DNA from: Acidimicrobiales bacterium
GTDB taxonomy: Bacteria; Actinomycetota; Acidimicrobiia; Acidimicrobiales; Palsa-688
Reading direction: 5' to 3'
Assembly (NCBI GenBank): GCA_030039575.1
Contig: JASHVH010000372.1
Coordinates: forward strand, 1-5,226
DNA length: 5,226 bases
The position numbers and the translations under genes are program-made. Positions 1 to 5,226 of this stretch are shown here, one piece after another. Position 1 is the stretch's first letter. Each line of letters starts with the position of its first letter. The notes under the pieces were generated by a model. The model searched no databases. It had not been told where the DNA came from and worked only from the letters and a program-made list of their open reading frames with translations.

Positions 1-908
1 CACAGGCTATGTTGCGCAACTACTCGCTCTCCGGACCGCCCGGGGCGAGCTACTACCGGATCACGGTCAAGGAGGAACCAGGGGGCGCGGTTAGCGGCTA
101 CCTGTGCACCGAGCTCGTCGTCGGCGACAAGCTCGATATTGCAGCACCACGGGGCACGTTCATCCTTGACAAGACCCAAGCACCCGTGCTGCTGATCAGT
201 GCCGGGATCGGTGCCACCCCTGTCCTGGCCATGCTCCAGGCTCTGGCGCAGGACCGCTCCGACCGGCAGATCTGGTGCCTTTACGGCGGGCGCAGCGGCC
301 ACGAGCACCCGTTCGCGGCCGAGGCCCGTAGCCTCGTTGCCTCGCTGCCCCACGCTCGCGCTTACGTGTGCTACAGCCACCCCGGCCCGGATGACGTAAA
401 AGGCCGGGACTTCGACAGCGCTGGGCGCATCACGGGCCCATTGCTTGCGCAACTGCAGCTACCCTCGGGCGCCGAAGCATACCTGTGCGGGCCTAGCGGC
501 TTCATGGACGACATCAGTGCGGGCCTGGCCGCTTTGGGGTTCGACGCTTCGCACGTCCACACCGAACTGTTCGGGCCGGAACCGAGCCAGACCCCGGGGA
601 TCGCAGCGACGCCCACGCGGGCACCCCACCAGCCCGCCGGCCCACCCGGGAAAGGCGCGGCGGTCGCCTTCGCCCGCAGCAGTCTCACGGCCGCCTGGAG
701 CAACACCTACGCCAGCCTGCTCGAACTGGCCGAGGCCTGTGACGTGCCCGTCCGTTGGTCGTGCCGCACCGGCGTCTGCCACACCTGCGAGACGGCGATC
801 ATCGCCGGGAATGTCGACTACAACCCCGACCCAGCGGAAGCGCCCGCGCCGGGCAGCGTGCTCATCTGTTGCTCACGCCCGCGCGACGACATTGTGCTCG
901 ATCTGTGA
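1..908 (+). CDS. MOSC-type FAD/NAD(P)/2Fe-2S oxidoreductase, 3' part (5' end outside window)
   Basis: This is the C-terminal part of a flavin reductase carrying its own plant-type ferredoxin domain, which passes electrons between NAD(P)H, a flavin and a 2Fe-2S cluster. It is a soluble cytoplasmic type. Numbering residues from the ATG at 9, RNYSLS at 3-8 is the flavin-binding RxYS motif. SAGIGATP at 64-71 is the nucleotide-binding loop, and CGPSGF at 160-165 is the FNR C-terminal signature. A linker of about 30 residues rich in Pro and Ala leads to a 2Fe-2S domain with ligands C252, C257, C260 and C287; C288 is an extra cysteine. The frame is open upstream of the ATG (codons for Gln and Ala), and a complete FNR barrel needs sequence before RxYS, so that ATG is internal and the gene is cut by the window edge. 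The motif wording and the SCRTGVCHTC cluster loop resemble actinobacterial proteins that begin with a MOSC domain. The MOSC domain itself is not visible here, so that assignment is an inference. The substrate is unknown. Confidence 0.9.
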   Translation, partial: QAMLRNYSLSGPPGASYYRITVKEEPGGAVSGYLCTELVVGDKLDIAAPRGTFILDKTQAPVLLISAGIGATPVLAMLQALAQDRSDRQIWCLYGGRSGHEHPFAAEARSLVASLPHARAYVCYSHPGPDDVKGRDFDSAGRITGPLLAQLQLPSGAEAYLCGPSGFMDDISAGLAALGFDASHVHTELFGPEPSQTPGIAATPTRAPHQPAGPPGKGAAVAFARSSLTAAWSNTYASLLELAEACDVPVRWSCRTGVCHTCETAIIAGNVDYNPDPAEAPAPGSVLICCSRPRDDIVLDL

Positions 909-927
909 CCGAGAAAGTGGGCTAGCG

Positions 928-945
928 CGGCCAGCGTGCTGGTCG
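928..945 (+). terminator. Hairpin after the oxidoreductase gene, possible terminator
   Basis: CGGCCAG, loop CGTG, CTGGTCG form a seven-pair stem with one G-T wobble, 19 nt after the stop codon at 906-908. There is no T tract after it. Terminators lacking a U tail have been proposed in actinobacteria, so this could partly separate the reductase transcript from the GH15 gene. It could equally be a chance GC-rich stem. Confidence 0.35.
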
Positions 946-985
946 GTCGGGCCGGTGGGACATCGGCGACCAAAAGCCAGAGCCC

Positions 986-994
986 AGAGGAGGG
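986..994 (+). promoter_or_regulatory. Ribosome binding site of the GH15 gene
   Basis: AGAGGAGGG lies three bases before the ATG at 998, with the GGAGG core about 5 nt away. It is the only strong Shine-Dalgarno sequence nearby and fixes the start of the GH15 protein. Confidence 0.85.
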
Positions 995-997
995 CCA

Positions 998-2908
998 ATG
1001 CCGTCAAAGATCGAGGACTACGCCATCATCGGCGACACAAAGACTGTCGCCCTCGTCGACCTCACCGGGTCGATCGACTGGTGGTGCGCGCCACGGATCG
1101 ACTCCGGCGCCGCCTTCGCGGCGCTGCTCGGCGACGCCAGCAACGGACGGTGGCTCATCGCCCCGAAAGACCAGGTGACCAAAGTCAGCCGCCATTACGA
1201 ACCCGAGACCTTGGTCCTGGAGACGGTCTTCGAGACGGCGAGCGGCTCGGTGTCGGTGTGTGATTTCATGCCGCCGGGCGCCGGTCACTCGATGATCCAC
1301 CGCATCGTCGAGGGCCGGGCCGGCACCGTCGAGATGCAGATGGAGCTGATCGTGCGCTACGAGTACGGGGCGGTCACGCCCTGGGCCACCGCCACTGGTG
1401 ACGGCCTCGTCCTCGTGGCCGCCCGCGACGGCCTCCGCCTGCACAGCCCCGTCCGTCTCGTTGGCCAGGACAACACCACCGTCGCCTCTTTCTCCGTGTC
1501 GGGTACCGTCCGCCGCACCTTCTCGCTTACCTGGTTCCCCTCGGTGAGAGACGCCCCGCTGCCCCTGGACAGCCTGGCCGCCCGGAACCGGACGCGGCGG
1601 TACTGGCACGACTGGGTCGGGCGCTGCACCTACAAAGGCGGCTGGCGCGACCCGGTCGTCCGCTCGCTGATCACCTTGAAGGCCCTCACCTACATGCCCA
1701 GTGGCGCTATCTGCGCGGCGGCCACGACCTCGCTCCCCGAGACGATCGGCGGCAGCCGGAACTGGGACTACCGCTATTCCTGGCTCCGGGACGCCACCTT
1801 CACCCTGGACGCCCTGCTGCTCTCGGGGTACACCGACGAGGCGGCGGCATGGGTGGCCTGGCTCCGGCGTGCCGTCGCCGGCAACCCCGGCGAGATGCAG
1901 ATCATGTACGGCGTCGACGGCCAACGGCGTCTGCAGGAGTTCGAGCTCGACCACCTCGGCGGCTACGAGGGCTCCAAGCCCGTCCGTATCGGCAACAAAG
2001 CCGCCACCCAGCTCCAGCTGGACGTCTACGGCGAGGTCATGGACTCTGCGGTCACCGACCGGCACAGCGCCATCCCGGGCGAGTCCCACATGTCACCGGA
2101 CCTGATGATGGCGGTCCTCGACCACCTGGAGAGGATATGGCGCCAGCCCGACAACGGGATCTGGGAGGTCCGCGGTCCGCGGCGGCACTTCACCCATTCC
2201 AAGGTGATGGCGTGGGTGGCGTTCGACCGCGCCGTCACACTGGCGGCGGACGGTGTGCTGGCGAAGGAGAGGCTGGGCCATTGGCAGCAAGTGGCCGACG
2301 ACATCCACGCCGAGGTGTGCCAGAAGGGTTTCGACGCGGAGCTCAACTCGTTCACCCAGTACTACGGCTCGAAGCTGCTCGACGCCAGCCTGCTGATGGT
2401 CGCGCCTGTCGGCTTCCTGCCCGCCGACGACCCGCGTGTGGTCGGCACCGTCGACGCCATCCAGAAGGGCCTCGTCACCGATGGCTTCGTCCGCCGGTAC
2501 CAGACCGGCACGGATGACGACGTCGACGGGCTGAAAGGGACCGAGGGCGTCTTCTTGATGACGAGCTTCTGGCTGGCCGATAACCTGGCCCTGCTCGGGC
2601 GCCACGACGAGTCAAAGGAGATGTTCGAGCGGCTCTGTGCGCTCTGCAACGACGTCGGTCTCCTCTCCGAGGAGTACGACCCAAAGGCCCATCGGCTGCT
2701 CGGGAACTTCCCGCAGGCCTTCTCGCACGTAGCCCTCATCAACACCGCTGCCAACCTCTCAATGGCCGAGCACGGCCCTTCGGTGATGCGTGGTCGCCGT
2801 TACGGGCCGCACACTGTGGGCGCGTCCGGACAGGCTGATCAACCGCGCAGTGCAGCCACCGGGGCGCTCGACCCGTCGGCGGCCAACCATCCTGAGCTCG
2901 TCTCCTAG
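998..2908 (+). CDS. Glycoside hydrolase family 15 protein (trehalase/glucoamylase-like)
   Basis: This is a complete 636-residue enzyme of the bacterial GH15 family, which hydrolyses alpha-glucosidic bonds with inversion. In mycobacteria a close family type acts as a cytoplasmic trehalase, while other members act on maltose or dextrins, so the substrate is not settled. The N-terminal hallmark is visible: IEDYAIIGD at 5-13 and GSIDWWCAPRID at 24-35. The first 230 residues or so should be the beta-sandwich domain. The catalytic (alpha/alpha)6 barrel follows, with RNWDYRYSWLRD at 254-265, GIWEVRG at 387-393 (E390, likely general acid) and LLSEEYDP at 555-562 (E558, likely general base). The key residues look intact and the length is normal for the family. 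There is no signal peptide, so the protein is probably cytoplasmic. The last 35 residues or so form a polar tail beyond the conserved fold. The ATG is chosen because of the AGGAGGG site just upstream and the correct family N-terminus. The reductase gene ends 89 nt upstream on the same strand; a functional link is not evident. Confidence 0.94.
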   Translation: MPSKIEDYAIIGDTKTVALVDLTGSIDWWCAPRIDSGAAFAALLGDASNGRWLIAPKDQVTKVSRHYEPETLVLETVFETASGSVSVCDFMPPGAGHSMIHRIVEGRAGTVEMQMELIVRYEYGAVTPWATATGDGLVLVAARDGLRLHSPVRLVGQDNTTVASFSVSGTVRRTFSLTWFPSVRDAPLPLDSLAARNRTRRYWHDWVGRCTYKGGWRDPVVRSLITLKALTYMPSGAICAAATTSLPETIGGSRNWDYRYSWLRDATFTLDALLLSGYTDEAAAWVAWLRRAVAGNPGEMQIMYGVDGQRRLQEFELDHLGGYEGSKPVRIGNKAATQLQLDVYGEVMDSAVTDRHSAIPGESHMSPDLMMAVLDHLERIWRQPDNGIWEVRGPRRHFTHSKVMAWVAFDRAVTLAADGVLAKERLGHWQQVADDIHAEVCQKGFDAELNSFTQYYGSKLLDASLLMVAPVGFLPADDPRVVGTVDAIQKGLVTDGFVRRYQTGTDDDVDGLKGTEGVFLMTSFWLADNLALLGRHDESKEMFERLCALCNDVGLLSEEYDPKAHRLLGNFPQAFSHVALINTAANLSMAEHGPSVMRGRRYGPHTVGASGQADQPRSAATGALDPSAANHPELVS

Positions 2909-2910
2909 CG

Positions 2911-2925
2911 GGTGCCGTTCGCACC
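2911..2925. terminator. Small dyad between convergent genes, possible bidirectional terminator
   Basis: GGTGC and GCACC form a five-pair perfect stem around a five-base loop, 2 nt after the GH15 stop. It also lies 58 nt beyond the stop of the opposing minus-strand gene. The placement suits a terminator used from both sides. The stem is short and no T tract follows in either direction, so the call is weak. Nothing else stands out in the 75-nt gap. Confidence 0.25.
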
Positions 2926-2983
2926 GAAACATGAGCTGAGCCGCACCTGTCTGGGGCTTTGACTCCACCGAAAGAACGGATGG

Positions 2984-3409
2984 CTATTTATCCTTCACTT
3001 TGGGTATCCCTGGTCTTCGCTCCATTTGGGCTCTGTACAGAGCGGTCATGACCAGCACGCCGAGTTGCCCGGGGGTCATCGGCTCGGGCATCTCGCCACC
3101 GAGGAGGGCGAGCTCGAGAGGGACTAGCGCCGTCCTTTGCAGGAAGGCCACTGCCACTGGACACCCGTGGCCGAGGCTCAGGAGTTCCGCCGCGAGGTCG
3201 GCGACCACCGCGTCCCAGCCAAAGCGATGCGGGCGTTTTATCCCGGCAAGCTCGTTGGGTCTCGAATGGGCCAGCACGTTCACCCACGCCCACCCGGGCG
3301 CACCCTGCCCTAACTCGTTGAACACACCGACGGCATCGCCTGTGAGCAGGCGCACGCTCTCAACTACGACGCTGTCCTCAGTTTGATGTCGACGACGGTG
3401 GAACCACAT
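2984..3409 (-). CDS. Hypothetical protein, 141 residues, unknown function
   Basis: I do not recognise this family. The protein is probably soluble. It has a basic start (MWFHRRRHQ), a central stretch with several Trp residues (PGWAWVNVLAHSRPNELAG at about 37-55), a helical Ala/Leu-rich middle and a polar Lys/Arg-rich end (PKVKDK). I see no signal peptide, membrane segment, metal-binding cluster or nucleotide-binding loop. Three things support a real gene: the AGGAGG site 5 nt before the ATG at 3409-3407, a strong G/C preference at third codon positions along most of its length, and a position directly behind the membrane-protein gene on the same strand. Third positions relax in the last 15 codons or so. 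The two genes are 68 nt apart, so they may share a transcript. The gene converges with the GH15 gene, with 75 nt between their stops. A plus-strand frame of 128 codons covers the same stretch but has no comparable start signal or recognisable product. Confidence 0.72.
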   Translation of the reverse strand: MWFHRRRHQTEDSVVVESVRLLTGDAVGVFNELGQGAPGWAWVNVLAHSRPNELAGIKRPHRFGWDAVVADLAAELLSLGHGCPVAVAFLQRTALVPLELALLGGEMPEPMTPGQLGVLVMTALYRAQMERRPGIPKVKDK

Positions 3410-3414
3410 AGTTT

Positions 3415-3420
3415 CCTCCT
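3415..3420 (-). promoter_or_regulatory. Ribosome binding site of the 141-residue hypothetical gene
   Basis: Read on the minus strand, AGGAGG is followed by AAACT and then the ATG at 3409. The perfect Shine-Dalgarno match at 5-nt spacing decides this start. The ten bases AGGAGGAAAC recur in front of the neighbouring membrane-protein gene. Confidence 0.8.
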
Positions 3421-3477
3421 GGTTCAGTCCGCTACGAACTTGTCTTCCGAGTCAGGGCAGGGAGCTCGTACTACCCA

Positions 3478-3903
3478 TCAAGCGGCACGAGTGCCCGCTC
3501 GGTCGATGGGGGTACTGGCAGCCGGTCCTCCCGGCAGCCACCAGAGCTGGGCCAACCGGTGCGATGCCCTCCAGTTGGAGATTTCGTGCAATGTAAGGCC
3601 GACGAGGGCGAGCCCTACGACGCCAAGGGCAAAGGCAAAGCTCAGCCATATGACAGCGGTCCCCGCCGCGGCCAGAGAGAAGGCGATCAGCAACGCGGCC
3701 ACGACGACGACAGCGGCATCCACGGCGCGCTGAGCCGACCCTCTAGAGCGGTCCAGCTGGGCCAGCAGGCAAATGCCCACGATGGCGACGCCAATGCCGA
3801 AGGCGACCCAGCTCAAGGGGTTAGGGGCAAACGCCTGGCTGACCACGACGATAAAGCCGGCGAGGACCGCCAAAAGTGTCCCAGTGATAAAGCTTGTGCT
3901 CAT
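3478..3903 (-). CDS. Small four-helix integral membrane protein, unknown function
   Basis: This is a 141-residue membrane protein with four hydrophobic helices at about residues 5-25, 30-50, 60-80 and 83-103. A polar tail of about 38 residues (104-141) follows. The loop between helices 2 and 3 carries QLDRSRGSAQR, whose positive charge suggests it faces the cytoplasm, placing both termini there too. The segment NPLSWVAFGIG around residues 28-38 recalls the Pro-x-Trp repeat of SPW-type bacterial membrane proteins. That resemblance is by eye only and I do not assign the family. The frame stays open upstream to 4215, but the added 104 residues are Arg/Pro-rich without family character. The ATG at 3903 has AGGAGG nine bases before it and opens straight into helix 1, so it is the likely start. 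The hypothetical gene at 3409-2984 follows 68 nt later on the same strand, probably as one operon. No catalytic residues are evident. Confidence 0.78.
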   Translation of the reverse strand: MSTSFITGTLLAVLAGFIVVVSQAFAPNPLSWVAFGIGVAIVGICLLAQLDRSRGSAQRAVDAAVVVVAALLIAFSLAAAGTAVIWLSFAFALGVVGLALVGLTLHEISNWRASHRLAQLWWLPGGPAASTPIDRAGTRAA

Positions 3904-3912
3904 TGGATGTTT

Positions 3913-3918
3913 CCTCCT
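3913..3918 (-). promoter_or_regulatory. Ribosome binding site of the membrane-protein gene
   Basis: On the minus strand AGGAGG is followed by nine bases and then the ATG at 3903. It overrides the longer open frame, which begins at 4215 without such a site. Confidence 0.78.
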
Positions 3919-3946
3919 TAGTTTTTTAGCGGGACGCAACAGGGTG

Positions 3947-3952
3947 AAAATA
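3947..3952 (-). promoter_or_regulatory. Possible -10 element for the minus-strand pair
   Basis: Read on the minus strand, TATTTT matches the TANNNT form of an actinobacterial -10 box. It lies in the AT-richest patch of the region and would give a leader of about 35-40 nt before the ATG at 3903. No convincing -35 hexamer is present at the right spacing (GCTGCC lies there), so this is tentative. Confidence 0.28.
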
Positions 3953-3995
3953 GTTAGGCCTTCGTCGTCGGCAGCTAGGCAAATTGGCAAGCGGG

Positions 3996-4018
3996 CCTGG
4001 AAAGTCCTTTGTTCCAGG
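3996..4018. repeat. Perfect inverted repeat, candidate operator
   Basis: CCTGGAA at 3996-4002 and TTCCAGG at 4012-4018 are perfect inverted copies separated by nine bases. The dyad lies about 93 bp upstream of the membrane-protein start, roughly 45-70 bp upstream of the tentative -10 element. That position suits a dimeric regulator, but a hairpin or chance is also possible. Confidence 0.4.
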
Positions 4019-4427
4019 GCAGTTCGAGGCCGTGCCCGCCACGTCAACGACGGGAGCTGCGATGACAGCCCCGAGGCGGCCCCCGGCAAAGAGGCCTGCA
4101 CGTGTAAGGACCAAAGGGCCGAGCCAACCGGTCCCAGACGGGCCCTGGCCGCGCCAACGGGTTTGGCAACGAGACCAGGGTTGCGTCGCATGGCACCCGG
4201 TCGGGTCGCCCGCATATTCGGTCGGCGTTCGCCGGCCGCGTAGGGCGCAGTACGTCCCGTTGCCGCCGCCCGTCGGTCGGGACGGCCTCGGCCGTGTCGG
4301 CTGGGGCCCCATAGCCTCCCTTTGTGAGAAGTTGTCTTGGTTCCTCGCGAATCACAACGCTCCTTTGCCAGCTAGCGTTTATGGTCGACCCGCTGTCCCC
4401 GTGTTCGCACCGGGCGACCCCCCGACC

Positions 4428-4467
4428 ACCTCCCCTGACTTTCCACCCGGGCGCTGCAGGGGGAGGT
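4428..4467. repeat. Inverted repeat upstream of the LuxR-type gene
   Basis: ACCTCCCC at 4428-4435 and GGGGAGGT at 4460-4467 are perfect 8-base inverted copies with a 24-base spacer. The second arm ends 70 bp before the GTG start. The spacing is long for a simple operator. The surrounding DNA is very GC-rich, so chance must be considered. Confidence 0.35.
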
Positions 4468-4483
4468 TTGGACGCGGCCGCGG

Positions 4484-4510
4484 GGCCGCCGGGTAGTTTC
4501 GGGGGCGGCC
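4484..4510. repeat. GC-only inverted repeat at the expected -35 region of the LuxR-type gene
   Basis: GGCCGCC at 4484-4490 and GGCGGCC at 4504-4510 are perfect 7-base inverted copies around a 13-base spacer containing TAGTTTC. The right arm falls where a -35 box would sit if TAGGGT at 4527 is the -10 element, so an operator overlapping the promoter is possible. Confidence 0.35.
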
Positions 4511-4526
4511 GGGTCTGGCCACGACG

Positions 4527-4532
4527 TAGGGT
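4527..4532 (+). promoter_or_regulatory. Possible -10 element for leaderless expression of the LuxR-type gene
   Basis: TAGGGT fits the TANNNT pattern of actinobacterial -10 boxes and ends five bases before the GTG at 4538. No Shine-Dalgarno sequence precedes that GTG. Together these suggest that transcription starts at or next to the start codon. No clear -35 hexamer is visible. Confidence 0.35.
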
Positions 4533-4537
4533 GGGTC

Positions 4538-5226
4538 GTGATCTCGGCCGGGGGCGAGGGCAGCGGCCTGTTGCTCGAACGGGACCGGGAGCTGGAGCAG
4601 ATCGGCGGGTGCCTGGGGCGGGCGCGCGACGGCCATGGCGGGGCCCTCGTGGTGGAGGGGCCGGCTGGGATCGGCAAGACGGTGTTGTTGGTGGCCGGCC
4701 GGGAGGTGGCAGAGAGCCAGGGTTTCCGCGTGCTGCGAGGCCGCGGCGCCGAACTCGAGCGGGAGTTCGCCTTCGGGGTCGTACGCCAGCTGGTCGAGCC
4801 GGTAGTGGCCGGGGCGTCAGACCAGGAGCGGTCCAGGTTGTTGGAGGGGCCCCCGGGGGCGGCGGCGCGATTGCTGGGCCTTCCCTGCCTTGGTGACGGG
4901 GAAGGTGTGGCGGCGCCAGACGCGCCGGGCCCGTCGTTCGCGGTCTTGCACGGCCTGTACTGGTTGTGCGCCAACCTGGCAGCGGAACGCCCCTTGGCAC
5001 TAGTGGTGGACGACGCGCACTGGGCTGACAGTGCCTCGCTGCGGTTTTTGGCCTTCTTGTTGCCCCGCCTGGAGGAACTCCATGTTGTGGTGCTGCTCGG
5101 CGCCCGGCCGGCCGAGGCGGGAGACAGTCGGGACTTGCTGGCGGCGCTGACGATGGACCCGGCGACCGAGGTCGTCACGGTGGGGCCCCTCAGCATCAGG
5201 GGGGTGGCGACGCTGGTGACGGCCGG
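4538..5226 (+). CDS. LuxR/MalT-like (LAL-type) ATPase transcriptional regulator, 5' part (runs off window)
   Basis: This is the N-terminal 229 residues of a large regulator of the type that couples an AAA/STAND-like ATPase module to a C-terminal LuxR DNA-binding helix-turn-helix. Such proteins usually exceed 850 residues and act as ATP-dependent signal-responsive transcription factors. The typical opening LLLERDRELEQI begins at about residue 11. Walker A is GPAGIGKT at 41-48. The conserved RGRGAELEREFAFGVVRQL follows, typical of this family. Walker B is LVVDDAHWAD at 155-164, and a sensor-like VVVLLGARP segment comes after it. The frame has an in-frame stop at 4436-4438, and GTG 4538 is the first ATG, GTG or TTG after it, which fixes the start near the expected family N-terminus. 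No Shine-Dalgarno sequence precedes it. The helix-turn-helix lies outside the window, so the LuxR assignment rests on the ATPase wording. The target genes are unknown. Long minus-strand frames over this region are shadows of its GC-rich codons. Confidence 0.88.
   Translation, partial: MISAGGEGSGLLLERDRELEQIGGCLGRARDGHGGALVVEGPAGIGKTVLLVAGREVAESQGFRVLRGRGAELEREFAFGVVRQLVEPVVAGASDQERSRLLEGPPGAAARLLGLPCLGDGEGVAAPDAPGPSFAVLHGLYWLCANLAAERPLALVVDDAHWADSASLRFLAFLLPRLEELHVVVLLGARPAEAGDSRDLLAALTMDPATEVVTVGPLSIRGVATLVTA

Larger units (their letters stand above)
3919..4537. other. Divergent non-coding region of about 620 nt
   Basis: This stretch separates the minus-strand pair from the LuxR-type gene. 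Open frames cross it on both strands, but their products are Arg/Pro/Gly-rich with no recognisable domain, and none has a good ribosome binding site. I therefore call no gene here. The part near 3919-3990 is AT-richer and probably carries the promoter of the minus-strand genes. The part from about 4410 on is very GC-rich and holds inverted repeats in front of the LuxR-type gene. Between 4030 and 4400 I see only short palindromes, such as TGGGGCCCCA at 4302-4311 and ACGGCC-TC-GGCCGT at 4282-4295, with no T tract. No tRNA is evident. Confidence 0.6.

Noticed and set aside
1004..2089. A 361-codon open frame on the minus strand inside the GH15 gene
   Set aside because: It mirrors the GC-rich third positions of a clear GH15 gene. 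Its product is Gly/Val/Arg-rich without family character, so it is a shadow frame.
3991..4040. A tRNA-like impression: GCGGGC and GCCCGC ends with an AGTTCGAG T-arm-like string
   Set aside because: The ends are only about 50 nt apart, too short for a tRNA, and no anticodon or D arm can be placed.
3904..4215. An N-terminal extension of the membrane protein by 104 residues
   Set aside because: The extension is Arg/Pro-rich and not family-like, while the ATG at 3903 has a strong ribosome binding site and begins at helix 1.
4199..4280. CGGTCGG repeated at 4199, 4219 and 4274
   Set aside because: The repeats are short, irregularly spaced and expected in such GC-rich DNA. The same string also occurs at 944.
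3984..4496. A 170-codon plus-strand frame starting at TTG in the divergent region
   Set aside because: It has no ribosome binding site, a Pro/Arg/Gly-rich composition and no recognisable domain. It is likely chance in GC-rich DNA.
4044..5196. Overlapping minus-strand frames of 318 and 274 codons
   Set aside because: They are Pro/Arg/Ser-rich translations opposite the LuxR-type ATPase gene, which has clear Walker motifs in the plus frame.

Overview
This window is GC-rich DNA with strong GGAGG-type ribosome binding sites. Its gene content is a MOSC/FNR/2Fe-2S oxidoreductase, a bacterial GH15 trehalase/glucoamylase-like enzyme and a large LuxR-type ATPase regulator. That combination points to an actinobacterial chromosome. 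The genus cannot be fixed from the sequence, and I see no insertion sequence, phage gene, CRISPR array, tRNA or rRNA.

Layout: (1) Positions 1-908 (+) are the 3' part of a flavin/NAD(P)/2Fe-2S reductase. The window opens just before its FAD-binding RxYS motif. (2) An 89-nt gap holds a strong hairpin and then a textbook ribosome binding site for (3) a complete GH15 glycoside hydrolase at 998-2908 (+). (4) A 75-nt gap separates its stop from the stop of an opposing gene and holds a small dyad. (5) Two minus-strand genes, 3903-3478 and then 3409-2984, look like a small operon. The first encodes a four-helix membrane protein and the second a soluble protein I do not recognise. Each has its own AGGAGGAAAC leader and each encodes 141 residues. 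(6) Positions about 3919-4537 form a non-coding divergent region with several perfect inverted repeats. (7) The window ends inside a LuxR/MalT-like signal-transduction ATPase that starts at GTG 4538 (+). It may be translated from a leaderless mRNA, because a TAGGGT (-10-like) element lies 5 nt upstream and no Shine-Dalgarno sequence is visible.

The genes do not form an obvious single pathway. The reductase and the GH15 enzyme are co-directional but separated by a hairpin. The minus-strand pair faces away from the LuxR-type gene, so the region between them probably carries both promoters. The parts least explained by known families are the minus-strand pair and the dyads in the divergent region. 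No clearly new system is evident.
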